64,000 nt of DNA from Siccirubricoccus phaeus (lineage in GTDB: Bacteria > Pseudomonadota > Alphaproteobacteria > Acetobacterales > Acetobacteraceae): contig NZ_SRXO01000027.1 of assembly GCF_008360935.1 (NCBI RefSeq), positions 1-64,000 of the forward strand, in the 5' to 3' direction. Under the pieces are notes generated by a model. It worked only from the letters and a program-made list of their open reading frames with translations, was not told the origin of the DNA and did no database searches. This document shows positions 9,028 through 18,903 of the stretch, piece by piece (position 1 is the stretch's first letter; the number at the start of each line of letters is the position of its first letter). Both the position numbers and the translations under genes were made by a program.

Positions 9028-10154
9028 TGCGCGGCCCCGCGGTGCACCCCATCGTCATCGCCGCCGGCGGCACCGGCGGGCATCTCTTCCCCGCCGAGGC
9101 GCTGGCGACGGAGCTGCTGGCGCGCGGCGAGCGCATCGCGCTGATGACCGATGCCCGCTCCACCGCCTTCGCCAGCCCCGCCTTCGCCAATGCGGAGCGC
9201 TTCGTGCTGCGGGGCGAGGGCCTTTCCGGCCGCGGAGCGCTGCGTGCGGCGCGCGGCGCCGTGGCGCTGGCCGCCGGCACCTGGCAGGCGCGGCGCCTGC
9301 TGCGGCGGCTGGGCGCGGCGGCGGTGGTGGGGTTCGGCGGCTATCCTTCCGTGCCGCCGCTGCTCGCCGCGCTCGGCATGCTGGGGCGGCGGCCGGTGAC
9401 GGTGCTGCATGAGCAGAATGCCGTGCTCGGCCGCGCCAACCGGCTGCTCGGCCGCCGGGCGGATGCGCTGGCGCTCTCCTTCGCCGCCACCGGGAAGCTG
9501 CCGGAGGGCGCGCGCGTGACCGTGGTGGGCAACCCGGTCCGCCCCGCCCTCGCCGCGCTCTCCGGCACGCCCTATCCGATGCCGGACGGGGCGATGCGGC
9601 TGCTCATCCTGGGTGGCTCGCTCGGCGCGAGAATCTTCGCCGATGTGGTGCCGTCTGCCATCACGGCCCTGCCGGAGGGGCTGCGGCAGCGCCTGGTGGT
9701 GGCGCAGCAATGCCGGCCGGAGGACCTCGGCCGCGTCCGGGAGGCCTATGCCGCCGCCGGCATCCCCGCCGACCTCTCCCCCTTCTTCCCGGATGTCGCC
9801 GGGCGGCTGGAAATGGCGCATCTGGTCATCGCCCGCGCCGGTGCCGGCACGGTAGCGGAACTCGCCTGCGCCGGCCGCCCCGCCATATTGGTGCCGCTGC
9901 CGCATGCGATCGACGACCATCAGCAGGCCAACGCAAGGCTGCTGGAGGAGGCGGGGGCGGCCGTGGTGGTGCGCCAGGCGGATTTCACCGCCGAGCGGCT
10001 GGCCGAGGAGCTGGCCCTGCAGCTTGCCGACCCGCGCGCCCTGGCCCGCGCCGCCGCCTCCGCCGCGAAGCTCGCCCAGCCGGAAGCGGCGCGGAATCTC
10101 GCCGACCTCGTCCTCTCCCTGGTCCGCGCCCGGACCGAACAGGAAGCTCTCTGA
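9024..10154 (+). CDS. murG: UDP-GlcNAc:lipid I GlcNAc transferase
   Basis: Peripheral inner-face GT28 glycosyltransferase that converts lipid I to lipid II. The protein has 376 residues, with the glycine-rich GGTGGH at 15-20 for lipid I and phosphate binding and a C-terminal UDP-GlcNAc site containing the ARAGAGTVAEL segment. ATG 9024 was chosen over the longer in-frame start at 8997 because it is preceded by a G-rich ribosome site (9013-9019) and the conserved sequence starts immediately after it. ATG 9027 is equally possible. murC starts on the base after the stop. Confidence 0.96.
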   Translation: MMRGPAVHPIVIAAGGTGGHLFPAEALATELLARGERIALMTDARSTAFASPAFANAERFVLRGEGLSGRGALRAARGAVALAAGTWQARRLLRRLGAAAVVGFGGYPSVPPLLAALGMLGRRPVTVLHEQNAVLGRANRLLGRRADALALSFAATGKLPEGARVTVVGNPVRPALAALSGTPYPMPDGAMRLLILGGSLGARIFADVVPSAITALPEGLRQRLVVAQQCRPEDLGRVREAYAAAGIPADLSPFFPDVAGRLEMAHLVIARAGAGTVAELACAGRPAILVPLPHAIDDHQQANARLLEEAGAAVVVRQADFTAERLAEELALQLADPRALARAAASAAKLAQPEAARNLADLVLSLVRARTEQEAL

Positions 10155-11600
10155 ATGCGCGCCCTGCCGCTCACCATCGGCCCCATCCATTTCGTCGGCA
10201 TCGGCGGCATCGGCATGTCCGGCATCGCCGAGGTGCTGCACAATCTCGGCTACCAGGTGCAGGGCAGCGACATCGCGGAGGGCTACAACGTCGCCCGGCT
10301 GCGGGAGGCGGGGATCCCCGTCGCCATCGGCCATGACGCGGCGAATCTCGCGGAGGCGCAGGTCGTCGTCGTCTCCACCGCGGTGCGCAAGGACAACCCC
10401 GAGGTGGCGGCCGCCCGCCAGCGGCTGATCCCGGTGGTGCGGCGGGCCGAGATGCTGGCCGAGCTGATGCGGCTGAAATGGTCCGTCGCGGTCGGCGGCA
10501 CCCATGGCAAGACCACCACCACCAGCCTCGTCGCCTGCGTGCTGGAGGCGGCGAAGATCGACCCCACCGTCATCAATGGCGGCATCGTCAACGCCTATGG
10601 CACCAACACCCGCCTGGGCGAGGGCGAGTGGATGGTGGTGGAGGCGGATGAGAGCGACGGCTCCTTCCTCCGCCTGCCCTCGGTCGTCACCATCGTGACC
10701 AACATGGATCCGGAACACCTGGACCATTGGGGCACGGCGGAGGCGATGAAGGAGGGCTACGCCCAATTCGTCAGCAACATCCCCTTCTACGGCTTCGCCG
10801 TGCTCTGCCTGGACCATCCCGAGGTGCAGGCGATGATCCCGAAGCTGGACCGCCGCATCGTCACCTACGGCTTCTCCCCCCAGGCGGATGTGCGGGCGGA
10901 GAAGCTGCTGACCGACCGCAAGGGCGCGACCTTCACCGTCACGGTGCAGGACCGCGTGACCGGCCGCGCCCGCACCATGATGCCCTTCCGCCTGCCCATG
11001 CTCGGCCAGCACAATGTGCAGAACGCGCTGGCCGCCATCGCCATCGGCGTGGAGATGGGGATCGACGAGGAGACCATCCGGTCGGCGCTGGCCGGGTTCA
11101 AGGGCGTGAAGCGCCGCTTCACCCGCGTCGGCGAGGCGAATGGCGTCACCGTCATCGATGATTACGGCCACCACCCGGTGGAGATCGCCGCGGTGCTGAA
11201 GGCGGCCCGGCAGGCGGGGGCGCGGGACGTGATCGCCGTGGTGCAGCCGCACCGCTATTCCCGCCTCGCCTCGCTCTTCGAGGATTTTTGTACGTGCATG
11301 AATGATGCTGGCACAGTCATCGTGGCTGATGTCTACGCCGCCGGTGAGGCGCCGATCGAGGGCGTGGACAAGGATTCGCTGGTGGAGGGGCTGCGGGCGC
11401 GCGGCCATCGCAGCGTGGTGCCGCTGCCGGGGCCGGAGAGCCTGGCCGAGATGCTGCAGGCCATCGCCAAGCCGGGCGACTACGTGGTCTGCCTCGGCGC
11501 CGGCAGCATCACCAATTGGGCCCATGCCCTGCCGGACCAGCTCGCCGCGCTGCAGCCGGGTGGCCGCGCCGCCGCCGTGCTGCCGCTGAGGCGTGCATGA
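10155..11600 (+). CDS. murC: UDP-MurNAc:L-alanine ligase
   Basis: First Mur ligase: it joins L-alanine to UDP-MurNAc using ATP. The protein has 481 residues and begins with the MurC signature [17 protein letters not shown]. It continues with ATPase motif GTHGKTTTT (from 115) and C-terminal ligase domain with [13 protein letters not shown] 10155 follows the murG stop directly. The stop overlaps the murB ATG (ATGA). Length and motifs are normal. Confidence 0.97.
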   Translation: MRALPLTIGPIHFVGIGGIGMSGIAEVLHNLGYQVQGSDIAEGYNVARLREAGIPVAIGHDAANLAEAQVVVVSTAVRKDNPEVAAARQRLIPVVRRAEMLAELMRLKWSVAVGGTHGKTTTTSLVACVLEAAKIDPTVINGGIVNAYGTNTRLGEGEWMVVEADESDGSFLRLPSVVTIVTNMDPEHLDHWGTAEAMKEGYAQFVSNIPFYGFAVLCLDHPEVQAMIPKLDRRIVTYGFSPQADVRAEKLLTDRKGATFTVTVQDRVTGRARTMMPFRLPMLGQHNVQNALAAIAIGVEMGIDEETIRSALAGFKGVKRRFTRVGEANGVTVIDDYGHHPVEIAAVLKAARQAGARDVIAVVQPHRYSRLASLFEDFCTCMNDAGTVIVADVYAAGEAPIEGVDKDSLVEGLRARGHRSVVPLPGPESLAEMLQAIAKPGDYVVCLGAGSITNWAHALPDQLAALQPGGRAAAVLPLRRA

Positions 11601-12730
11601 GTGCACTCATGGCCCCTCCCCGCATCCGGCCCTCCGCCGTCATCCCCGGGCCTGACGCGGGCATCCCTGCGCGGGCGCCGGAGATGGCCGGGCCCGGGCC
11701 GGCCATGACGGTCGCGCCGGGCCCTGTCCCTGCCCTCCGCGGCCGGGTCCAGGCCGGGGCGAAGCTCGCGCCCTTCACCTGGTTCCGCGTCGGCGGCCCT
11801 GCGGAATGGCTGGTGCGGCCGGCGGATGCGGAGGATCTGGTGGCGCTGCTCGCCGGGCTGCCGGCGGCGACTCCGCTCACCGTGCTCGGCGCCGCCTCCA
11901 ACCTCATCATCCGCGACGGTGGCCTGCCGGGCGTGGTGCTGCGGCTGGGCGGCGCCTTCGGCGCGGTGGAGGTGGAGAGCGACGGCGTCATCGCCGGCGC
12001 CGCGGCGCTGGATGCCGTGGTGGCGCAGCATGCGGCGCAGGCGGGGCTCGCCGGGCTGGAATTCCTCTCCGGCGTCCCGGGCAGCATCGGCGGCGCCGTG
12101 GCGATGAATGCCGGCGCCTACGGGACCGAGGTGAAGGACGTGCTGGACTGGGCCGAGGTGACGACCGCCGCGGGCCTGCAGCGGCTGCCGGCCGCGGATT
12201 TCGCCTTCGCCTATCGCCATGCCGCCCTGCCGCCGCGCGGCGTGGTGGTGCGCGCCCGCTTCCGCGCCGCCCCGGGCGAGCCCGCCGCCATCGCCGCCCG
12301 CATGGCCGACATCCGCGCCTCGCGCGAGGCGGCGCAGCCGGTGCGCGCCCGCACCGGCGGCTCCACCTTCAAGAACCCGCCGGGCGCGAAGGCCTGGGAG
12401 CTGATCGACGCCGCCGGCTGCCGTGGCCTGGTGCTGGGCGGCGCCCAGGTCAGCGAGAAGCACTGCAATTTCCTCCTCAACACCGGCACCGCCACCGCGG
12501 CGGAGCTGGAGGCGCTGGGCGAGGAGGTGCGGGCGCGCGTGCTGGCACGGAGCGGCATTGCGCTCGAATGGGAAATCAGGCGAATCGGCCTGCCGCACAA
12601 CAGCCCTGCCCCGGTGGCGGGGGGTTGGACGCACTGCGTCCAACGGATGGGGGTGGAACAGCCGGCGGCGGGGACGACCATCCCCACCCCGGCCCTCCCC
12701 CGCACAGCGGGAGAGGGAGAAGTGGCATGA
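11597..12730 (+). CDS. murB: UDP-N-acetylenolpyruvoylglucosamine reductase
   Basis: FAD- and NADPH-dependent enzyme that makes UDP-MurNAc. The protein has 377 residues. The core (about 50-330) has the FAD-binding segment with [25 protein letters not shown], and [12 protein letters not shown] near the C-terminus. The start is ATG 11597 in an ATGA overlap with murC. It carries a Pro/Ala-rich N-terminal extension of about 45 residues and, after the usual family end (EIRRIG), a tail of about 45 residues. The last part of that tail is encoded by a palindromic repeat (12682-12719). The tail is probably not part of the fold. The stop overlaps ddl. Confidence 0.95.
   Translation: MSALMAPPRIRPSAVIPGPDAGIPARAPEMAGPGPAMTVAPGPVPALRGRVQAGAKLAPFTWFRVGGPAEWLVRPADAEDLVALLAGLPAATPLTVLGAASNLIIRDGGLPGVVLRLGGAFGAVEVESDGVIAGAAALDAVVAQHAAQAGLAGLEFLSGVPGSIGGAVAMNAGAYGTEVKDVLDWAEVTTAAGLQRLPAADFAFAYRHAALPPRGVVVRARFRAAPGEPAAIAARMADIRASREAAQPVRARTGGSTFKNPPGAKAWELIDAAGCRGLVLGGAQVSEKHCNFLLNTGTATAAELEALGEEVRARVLARSGIALEWEIRRIGLPHNSPAPVAGGWTHCVQRMGVEQPAAGTTIPTPALPRTAGEGEVA
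12682..12719. repeat. Palindromic GC-rich element at the murB/ddl junction (copy 2)
   Basis: A block of about 38 bp closely resembling 3941-3980. The stem pairs CCCTCCCCCGC (from 12693) with GCGGGAGAGGG (12707-12717), with one mismatch. It encodes the last residues of MurB as called ([13 protein letters not shown]). Its purine-rich right arm (GGGAGAGGGAG) lies 8 bases before the ddl start, where it can act as the ribosome binding site. Confidence 0.8.
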
Positions 12731-13650
12731 CGCGCGTTGCAGTCCTCTATGGCGGCATCTCCTCGGAGCGCGAGGTGAGCCTCGCTTCCGGCGAGCAATG
12801 CATCGCCGCGCTGCGCCAGGCCGGCTTCGCCGCCACTCCCATCGAGGCGACGCGCGATCTCGGTCGCCTGGTCGCTGCGCTGGAAGCGGCGAAGCCGGAT
12901 GTCGTCTTCAACGCCCTGCATGGCCGCTATGGCGAGGATGGCTGCATCCAGGGCGTGCTGGAATGGATGGGCCTGCCCTATACCCATTCCGGCCTGCGCG
13001 CCTCCTCCCTTGCCATGGACAAGAATGCGGCGAAGACCGCCTTCCGCGCCGCCGGCCTGCCCGTGCTGCCGCACCGGCTGGTGACGCTGGAGGAGCTGGC
13101 CGAGTCCGACCCCATGTCGCGCCCCTATGTGGTGAAGCCGGTGAGCGAGGGCTCCTCCGTCGGCGTCCACATCCTCCGCACCGGCGACAACCGCCGCACC
13201 GAGATCGCCCGGGAATGGCGCTTCGGCACCGAGGCGATGGTGGAGGAATACATCCCCGGCCGCGAGCTGACCGTCGGCGTGCTGGAGGACCGGGCGCTGG
13301 CCGTGACGGACATCCTGGCCGATGCCGGCGCCTTCTACGACTACTCCTCGAAATACGCCGAGGGCGGCTCCCGCCACATCCTGCCGGCGGGCATCCACCC
13401 CAAGGCCTACAGCCAGGCGCTGGAAGTGGCCGTCGCGGCGCACAAGGCGCTGGGCTGCCGCGGCGCCACCCGCGCCGATTTCCGCTATGACGACACGGAG
13501 GGCGAGCCGGGAAGGCTGGTGCTGCTGGAGCTGAACACCCAGCCTGGCCTGACGCCCACCTCGCTGCTGCCGGAACAGGCCGCCTTCACCGGCATGCCCT
13601 TTCCCGCACTCTGCGCCTGGATGGTCGAGAACGCTCGCCATGGCCCATAG
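12727..13650 (+). CDS. ddl: D-alanine:D-alanine ligase
   Basis: ATP-grasp enzyme that makes the D-Ala-D-Ala used by MurF. The protein has 307 residues starting [10 protein letters not shown]. It has the family's GGxSSEREVSL-like loop, an ATP-grasp core with KPVSEGSSVGVHI, and the C-terminal metal/product segment LLELNTQPGLTPTSL. ATG 12727 overlaps the murB TGA (ATGA). A longer upstream open frame belongs to another frame of murB and is ignored. The ribosome site appears to come from the repeat arm at 12709-12719. Confidence 0.96.
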   Translation: MTRVAVLYGGISSEREVSLASGEQCIAALRQAGFAATPIEATRDLGRLVAALEAAKPDVVFNALHGRYGEDGCIQGVLEWMGLPYTHSGLRASSLAMDKNAAKTAFRAAGLPVLPHRLVTLEELAESDPMSRPYVVKPVSEGSSVGVHILRTGDNRRTEIAREWRFGTEAMVEEYIPGRELTVGVLEDRALAVTDILADAGAFYDYSSKYAEGGSRHILPAGIHPKAYSQALEVAVAAHKALGCRGATRADFRYDDTEGEPGRLVLLELNTQPGLTPTSLLPEQAAFTGMPFPALCAWMVENARHGP

Positions 13651-13679
13651 CCCCACCCTTTGCGCCCGGATGACCGGGA

Positions 13680-14576
13680 ATGACCGCCATGGCCCGTGAA
13701 CCCGCAAGGCGTGCGCGCGGGGCGGTGACCAGCAAGCCGCCGACCCGCCCTTCCCGCCTCCGCCTCTGGCTGCGCCGCCGGCGTGGTCTGGCGCGGCCGG
13801 CCGGGCTGGCGCTGCTCGGCGCCGGCGCGCTCGGCGTCGCCGCCCTGGCTGTGATGGCGGCGGACCCCTATGGCCGCCTCGCCAGTCTCTGGGAAAGCGC
13901 GGCGGAGATCGGCGCCGGCGCCGGCCTGACGGTGCAGGAGGTGGTGCTGGAAGGCAGCCGCAACACGCCCCAGGTGCTGGTGCGCGAAGCCCTCTCCATC
14001 CGCCGCGGCGACCCGATCCTCGCCTTCGACCCGCAGGCGGCGCGGGAAAGGCTGGAGATGATCCCCTGGGTCCGCACCGCCCATGTGCAGCGCCACCTGA
14101 ACGGCACCATCCGGGTGACGCTGGAGGAGCGGAACCCCTTCGCCATCTGGCAGCAGGACCGCCACTTCTCCATCATCGACCGCGAGGGCAAGGTGGTGGA
14201 AAGCGCCAGCCTCGGCGCCTTCGGCCCGCTGCCCCTCGTCGTCGGCCACCGCGCCAATGAGGGCGCGGCGGCGATGATCGACCTGCTGCGCCGCCAGAAG
14301 GAGGTGAACGACCGGGTGGAGGCGCTGGTGCGCGTCGCCGGCCGTCGCTGGAACCTGGTGCTGCGCAACAAGGCGGAGGTGCTGCTGCCGGAAGGGCAGG
14401 AGGAAGCCGCGATCCTCCGCCTCGCCGAGCTGCAGGCGAAGCAGGCGCTGCTGGACCGGCCGCTGGCCGCCATCGACCTGCGCCTGCCGGACAAATTGGT
14501 GCTGCGCCTGCCCCAGGCCGCCCAGCCGGCGGCGCCGGAGCCGGTGCTGCAACGGGTGAGGAATGGCCGCGGATGA
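13680..14576 (+). CDS. ftsQ: Cell division protein FtsQ
   Basis: Bitopic divisome protein linking cytoplasmic and periplasmic components. The protein has 298 residues: an Arg-rich cytoplasmic head, one hydrophobic segment (about 40-60), a periplasmic POTRA domain (about 80-150) with the pattern EGSRNTPQVLVREAL and IPWVRTAHVQR, then the FtsQ domain with ERNPFAIWQ. The start could be ATG 13680 or ATG 13689 (MAREPARR). The upstream ribosome site is weak for both. A 29-base gap separates it from ddl, and its stop overlaps ftsA by ATGA. Confidence 0.92.
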   Translation: MTAMAREPARRARGAVTSKPPTRPSRLRLWLRRRRGLARPAGLALLGAGALGVAALAVMAADPYGRLASLWESAAEIGAGAGLTVQEVVLEGSRNTPQVLVREALSIRRGDPILAFDPQAARERLEMIPWVRTAHVQRHLNGTIRVTLEERNPFAIWQQDRHFSIIDREGKVVESASLGAFGPLPLVVGHRANEGAAAMIDLLRRQKEVNDRVEALVRVAGRRWNLVLRNKAEVLLPEGQEEAAILRLAELQAKQALLDRPLAAIDLRLPDKLVLRLPQAAQPAAPEPVLQRVRNGRG

Positions 14577-15871
14577 ACCAGATCGCCCGCCTGCCCCCGG
14601 CCTTCGAGCCGCCTGCCCCCGCCCCCGGCCGCCGCCGCGGCGGCCGCAGCGGCATTTTCGGCGTGCTGGATCTCGGCAGCACCAAGATCGTCTGCCTCAT
14701 CGCCCGCATCGAGGGCGATGGCGCCGCGCGCGTGCTCGGCTTCGGCTGGCAGCGGGCGCAGGGCATCAAGGGCGGCAGCATCGTCGATCTGGAAGCCGCC
14801 GAGCGCGCCATCCGCGCCGCCGTCGGCCAGGCGGAGGTGATGGCGGATACGCAATTGCGCGGCGCCATCCTCAACCTGTCCTGCGGCCAGCCGGAAAGCC
14901 GGCACCAGCACATCCAATGGCCGATCCATGGCCGCGCGGCGACCGAGGCCGATCTCCGCGCCATCCTGCATGAGGGCCGCCGCCGCTGCGCCGAGGAAGG
15001 GCGGGAGACGGTGCATGGCTTCCCCCTCGGCTTCGCGGTGGACGCGACGCCGGGGGTGGAAGACCCGCGCGGCATGATCTGTGAATCGCTCACCGCACGG
15101 CTGCATCTGGTGGATGCGGCGCAGGCCTCCTTGCGCAATCTCGGCGCCTGCCTCGCCCGCTGCGACCTGGAGGTGGAGGAGCTGGTGAGCGCGCCCTTCG
15201 CCGCCGGCCTCGCCACGCTGGTCGAGGATGAGAAGCAGCTCGGCGCGACCGTCATCGACATGGGGGGCGGCACCACCTCGCTCGCGGTCTTCGCCGAGGG
15301 ACATCTGCTGCACACCGCGCAGCTCGCCATCGGCGGCTGGCATGTGACGAACGACCTGGCGCGGCTGCTCTCCACGCCGCTCGGCCATGCGGAGCGGCTG
15401 AAGACGCTGCATGGCGGCGTGCTCGGCGCGCCGGAGGATGAGAAGGAATGGCTGCCGGTGCCGATGGTGGGGGAGGCGGAGGACCAGATCGCGCGGGTGC
15501 CGCGCGCCATGGTCGTCGGCATCATCCGCCCGCGGCTCGAGGAGACTTTCGAGCTCATCAAGGACAAGCTGGAAGCCGCCGGGCTGGGCCAGGAAATGGG
15601 CCGGCGGGTGGTGCTGACGGGCGGCGCCAGCCAGCTCGTCGGCGCGCGCGAATTGGCGGCGCGGGTGCTCGACCGGCAGGTGCGGCTCGGCCGCCCGCAT
15701 CCGGTGCGCGGCCTGCCGGAAACCGCTTCCGGCCCGGGCTTCGCCGCACCGCTCGGCCTGCTGGCCTGGGCGGCGGGCGAAGGCCGGCCGTTGCTCGATC
15801 TCGTGCCGGGGCCCGACCACGCCCCGGGGCTGTTCCGCCGTCTGGTGAACTGGCTGCGGGACAGGGCGTAG
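14573..15871 (+). CDS. ftsA: Cell division protein FtsA
   Basis: Actin-like ATPase that anchors FtsZ to the membrane. The protein has 432 residues: a Pro-rich head of about 25 residues, then the first phosphate-binding segment (GVLDLGSTKIVCLIARIEG), the 1C subdomain, the second phosphate loop with IDMGGGTTSLAVF, and a C-terminal segment (LFRRLVNWLRD) that looks like the amphipathic membrane-targeting helix. ATG 14573 overlaps the ftsQ stop. It is followed by a 140-base gap before ftsZ. Confidence 0.95.
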   Translation: MNQIARLPPAFEPPAPAPGRRRGGRSGIFGVLDLGSTKIVCLIARIEGDGAARVLGFGWQRAQGIKGGSIVDLEAAERAIRAAVGQAEVMADTQLRGAILNLSCGQPESRHQHIQWPIHGRAATEADLRAILHEGRRRCAEEGRETVHGFPLGFAVDATPGVEDPRGMICESLTARLHLVDAAQASLRNLGACLARCDLEVEELVSAPFAAGLATLVEDEKQLGATVIDMGGGTTSLAVFAEGHLLHTAQLAIGGWHVTNDLARLLSTPLGHAERLKTLHGGVLGAPEDEKEWLPVPMVGEAEDQIARVPRAMVVGIIRPRLEETFELIKDKLEAAGLGQEMGRRVVLTGGASQLVGARELAARVLDRQVRLGRPHPVRGLPETASGPGFAAPLGLLAWAAGEGRPLLDLVPGPDHAPGLFRRLVNWLRDRA

Positions 15872-16011
15872 CGGGACGGGGCGCGCGCAGCGGGGAGCGT
15901 GCGACGCCCTGTGGATAGTGAGGAAGCTGTGGACGACTCGCGTTTCCCGGTGGGGGCCGGAGGACACGACTCGAAACCGTCGTTTAGGATTTGTGGAAGG
16001 GGGATTTCCGC

Positions 16012-17568
16012 ATGACTCTCAACCTGACCCTGCCGGTGTCGCAGCACACCGATTTCAGCCCGCGCATCACCGTCATCGGGGTCGGCGGCGGCGGCACCAA
16101 CGCGGTCAACAACATGATCGCCATGGGGCTCGACGGGGTCGAGTTCGTGGTGGCGAACACCGATGCGCAATCCCTGGTGCACAGCAAGGCGGAGCGCCGC
16201 GTGCAGCTCGGCCCGCACCTGACCCAGGGCCTCGGCGCCGGCGCGAAGCCGGAGATCGGCCGCGCTGCCGCGGAGGAAGCCACTGAGGAACTGGCGAAGC
16301 ATCTCGACGGTTGCCACATGGTCTTCGTCACCGCCGGCATGGGCGGCGGCACCGGCACGGGGGCGGCGCCGGTCATCGCCCGCATGGCGCGGGAGCGCGG
16401 CGTGCTGACGGTCGGCGTGGTGACGAAGCCCTTCGACTTCGAGGGCCCGAAGCGTCGCCGCGCCAGCGATACCGGCCTCGAGGAGCTGCAGAGCTTCGTC
16501 GACACGCTGATCGTCATTCCTAACCAGAATCTCTTCAGGCTCGCCAACGAACGCACCACCTTCCAGGAAGCGTTCAAGATGGCCGACAACGTCCTCTACA
16601 TGGGCGTCAAGGGCGTGACCGACCTGATGGTCAATCCGGGCGTGGTAAATCTCGACTTCGCCGATATCCGCACCGTCATGGCGGAGATGGGCAAGGCGAT
16701 GATGGGCACCGGTGAGGCCGAGGGCGAGGACCGCGCAGTGAAGGCCGCCGAGGCCGCGATCAGCAACCCGCTGCTGGAGGACACCTCCATGCGCGGCGCC
16801 AAGGGCGTGCTGATCAGCATCACCGGCGGCTACGACCTGACGCTGTTCGAGGTGGATGAGGCAGCGAACCGCATCCGCAAGGAAGTGGATGAGGACGCCA
16901 ACATCATCTTCGGCTCCTCCATCGACGAGACGATGAACGGCCGCATCCGGGTTTCCGTCGTGGCCACCGGCATCGATGCGGTACCGTCCCAGGCGGCGGC
17001 GCCGATCGGCCAGCCCACCGCCGGGGCGGCGAAGCCGGAGGCGCTGACCCTGGTGCCGGGCGGTCGCCCCGGCCGCCCGGCGGCGGCGCCGGCGGCCCCT
17101 ACCGCACCGCAGGCCGGGGCGCGCCGCGTCGCCGGGGTGCCGGGCAGCTTCCTGCGCCCGGCCGCGGCGGTGGCGCAGCCGGCGGCGGTGCCCGCCGCTG
17201 CCCAGGCCGCGGCGCCGGCGGCCGGTCCTGCCCTGGGCCCCGTGCTGGTGGAGGAGCCCGCGCCGGCAGAGCCGCCCATGGCCCCCGCCGTGACGGCACC
17301 GGCCGCCGAGGCGCCGCGCCGGCCGCTGGTGGCCCAGCCGAGCGTCGCCCCGCCGCCGCCCCCGCCTGCCTCCGGCGGCCTGCGCGGGCTGTTCCAGACC
17401 GTCACCGGCCGTTCCGCTCCGCTGCTGAAGCGCAACCTGACCGAGCCGACCCCGCCGCCGGTGGCGCCACGGCTGGAACCGACGCCCGCCCGCACACCGG
17501 CGCGGCCCTCGCCGGAGGCAGAGGTTGGGCTGGAGATCCCCACCTTCCTCCGCCGCCAGTCGAACTGA
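16012..17568 (+). CDS. ftsZ: Cell division GTPase FtsZ
   Basis: Tubulin homologue that forms the division ring. The protein has 518 residues: GTPase domain with [12 protein letters not shown] and the tubulin signature GGGTGTG (111-117), polymerisation domain, a very long Pro/Ala-rich linker (about 320-505), and the conserved C-terminal peptide [11 protein letters not shown] that binds FtsA. The start is ATG 16012, with GGAAGGGGGA (15995-16004) as ribosome site; an upstream in-frame TTG (15991) is not used. The 140 bases before the gene may hold a separate promoter. Transcription probably ends at 17601-17628. Confidence 0.97.
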   Translation: MTLNLTLPVSQHTDFSPRITVIGVGGGGTNAVNNMIAMGLDGVEFVVANTDAQSLVHSKAERRVQLGPHLTQGLGAGAKPEIGRAAAEEATEELAKHLDGCHMVFVTAGMGGGTGTGAAPVIARMARERGVLTVGVVTKPFDFEGPKRRRASDTGLEELQSFVDTLIVIPNQNLFRLANERTTFQEAFKMADNVLYMGVKGVTDLMVNPGVVNLDFADIRTVMAEMGKAMMGTGEAEGEDRAVKAAEAAISNPLLEDTSMRGAKGVLISITGGYDLTLFEVDEAANRIRKEVDEDANIIFGSSIDETMNGRIRVSVVATGIDAVPSQAAAPIGQPTAGAAKPEALTLVPGGRPGRPAAAPAAPTAPQAGARRVAGVPGSFLRPAAAVAQPAAVPAAAQAAAPAAGPALGPVLVEEPAPAEPPMAPAVTAPAAEAPRRPLVAQPSVAPPPPPPASGGLRGLFQTVTGRSAPLLKRNLTEPTPPPVAPRLEPTPARTPARPSPEAEVGLEIPTFLRRQSN

Positions 17569-17600
17569 CGCCCGACGCCGGAAGGGCAAGGTTTTCGCCA

Positions 17601-17628
17601 GGGGCGCGCCGCAGGGCGCGCCCCTTTT
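17601..17628 (+). terminator. Intrinsic terminator after ftsZ
   Basis: A perfect 10-bp GC stem, GGGGCGCGCC (17601-17610) with GGCGCGCCCC (17615-17624), has the loop GCAG and is followed by TTTT (17625-17628). It lies 33 bases after the ftsZ stop and marks the end of the dcw transcription unit. Confidence 0.88.
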
Positions 17629-17920
17629 CGCATTTCCGGTTCAGCGTGCCTGGCTGCAACCATTCCTGCTTCCTCCGGGCCGCGACCGCACCCTTTCCAG
17701 CTTTCGGCACGCCCCGATTGTGCGACGCAAAAACTTTTTACGATCAGTGTGTTATGGCGAAATATGAGGAAATAAGGCTTGACTCGCAACCAGCCCCTCC
17801 GGCTGGCATGACCAGCCTGGGTGCGCCCTCGGGGTCGCAGCCCCCTTAGGCATCACGTCCCAAGGGATACCGGGATCCGGTTAACAGGGCCTGGATGCCC
17901 GGCACAGGACAGGGGTTGGC
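17629..17920 (+). promoter_or_regulatory. lpxC upstream region with AT-rich promoter candidate
   Basis: The 292 bases between the terminator and lpxC have no gene. The stretch about 17717-17780 is unusually AT-rich for this window and is the likely place for the lpxC promoter. I could not assign -35/-10 boxes with confidence: a TTGTGC/TACGAT pair has short 15-base spacing, and TTGACT at 17779-17784 lacks a good -10. A small hairpin, CCAGCC/GGCTGG, lies at 17790-17806. Confidence 0.35.
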
Positions 17921-18892
17921 ATGGACGGTTTCTTCCCGCTCGAGACAGGTCGTCGCAAGACGCTCAAAGCCGCCATCGGCTGCGTCGGCACCGGCCTGCA
18001 CAGCGGCCGCCGGGTCCGCCTCACCCTGCGCCCGGCGGAGCCCGGCACGGGCATCCGCTTCCGCCGCAGCGATATCGGCCTCGAACTGCCCGCGCTCTAC
18101 GACCATGTGGTGGATACCAGGCTCTGCACCGCCCTCGGGATTCCGGGGGAAGGCGCCGATCGCCGTATCGGCACGGTGGAGCATGTGATGGCCGCGCTCG
18201 CCGGCTGCGGGGTGGATGATGCGGTGGTGGAGCTGGACGGGCCGGAAGTGCCCATCCTGGACGGTTCCGCCGCGCCCTTCCTGTTCCTGCTGGATTGCAC
18301 CGGCCTCATCGCCCATGGCGGCGGCGCCGTGCCGGCCGAGGCGATCGAGGTGCTGCGCCCGGTGCGCGTCACCGAGGGCGAGGGGCCGGAGGCGGCCCGG
18401 GCCGAGCTGTCCCCCTTTCCCGGGGACAGGCTGGAGGCCAGTCTAACCATCGATTTCGCCAATACCGCCATCGGCCGGCAGAGCCTCTCGCTGCGCCTGA
18501 CGCCGCAGGCCTTCCGCGACGGGCTGGCGGATGCCCGCACCTTCACCCTGGCCGAGGAAGTGGCGCGGCTGCGGGCCATGGGCCTGGCCCAGGGCGGCAG
18601 CCTGGCCAATGCCGTGGTGGTGGATGGCCCGCTGGTGCTGAACCCGGGCGGGCTGCGGCGGCCGGATGAATTCGTCCGCCACAAGCTGCTGGACGTGGTG
18701 GGGGATATGGCGCTGGCCGGCGCCCCGCTGCGCGGCCGCTTCACCGGCCATCGCTCCGGCCATGCGCTGAACAACCGGCTGCTGCGGGCGCTGTTCGCGG
18801 ACCGGGCGAATTGGCGTGCCGTGCCGGGCCCGGTGCTGGGCGAGGGCGTCGCGCCAAGGCTGCCGGCCGCGGCTGCGGCGGCGGTGGCCTGA
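17921..18892 (+). CDS. lpxC: UDP-3-O-acyl-N-acetylglucosamine deacetylase
   Basis: Zinc deacetylase for the first committed step of lipid A synthesis, in the cytoplasm. The protein has 323 residues. Zinc and catalytic positions are visible: H88 in VEHVMAAL, H254 and D258 in HKLLDVVGD, and the catalytic histidine H281 in GHRSGH. They correspond to the family's His79, His238, Asp242 and His265 of E. coli. ATG 17921 is preceded by GACAGGGGTTGGC. lpxC after ftsZ is the common proteobacterial order. Here it is separated from ftsZ by a terminator, so it is probably transcribed on its own. Confidence 0.97.
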   Translation: MDGFFPLETGRRKTLKAAIGCVGTGLHSGRRVRLTLRPAEPGTGIRFRRSDIGLELPALYDHVVDTRLCTALGIPGEGADRRIGTVEHVMAALAGCGVDDAVVELDGPEVPILDGSAAPFLFLLDCTGLIAHGGGAVPAEAIEVLRPVRVTEGEGPEAARAELSPFPGDRLEASLTIDFANTAIGRQSLSLRLTPQAFRDGLADARTFTLAEEVARLRAMGLAQGGSLANAVVVDGPLVLNPGGLRRPDEFVRHKLLDVVGDMALAGAPLRGRFTGHRSGHALNNRLLRALFADRANWRAVPGPVLGEGVAPRLPAAAAAAVA

Positions 18893-18903
18893 CCGCTTGG
18901 GGA

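Noticed and set aside
8823-11606. 927-codon minus-strand open frame opposite ftsW, murG and murC
   Set aside because: Same cause: a shadow of well-identified + strand genes, with no ribosome site or motif.
14173-17589. 1138-codon open frame on the minus strand opposite ftsQ, ftsA and ftsZ
   Set aside because: Antisense frames stay open in GC-rich genes. The composition is Arg/Gly/Ala with no domain, and the + strand genes are certain.
17779-17784. TTGACT as the lpxC -35 box
   Set aside because: At 16-18 bases downstream there is only GC-rich sequence with no -10 likeness.
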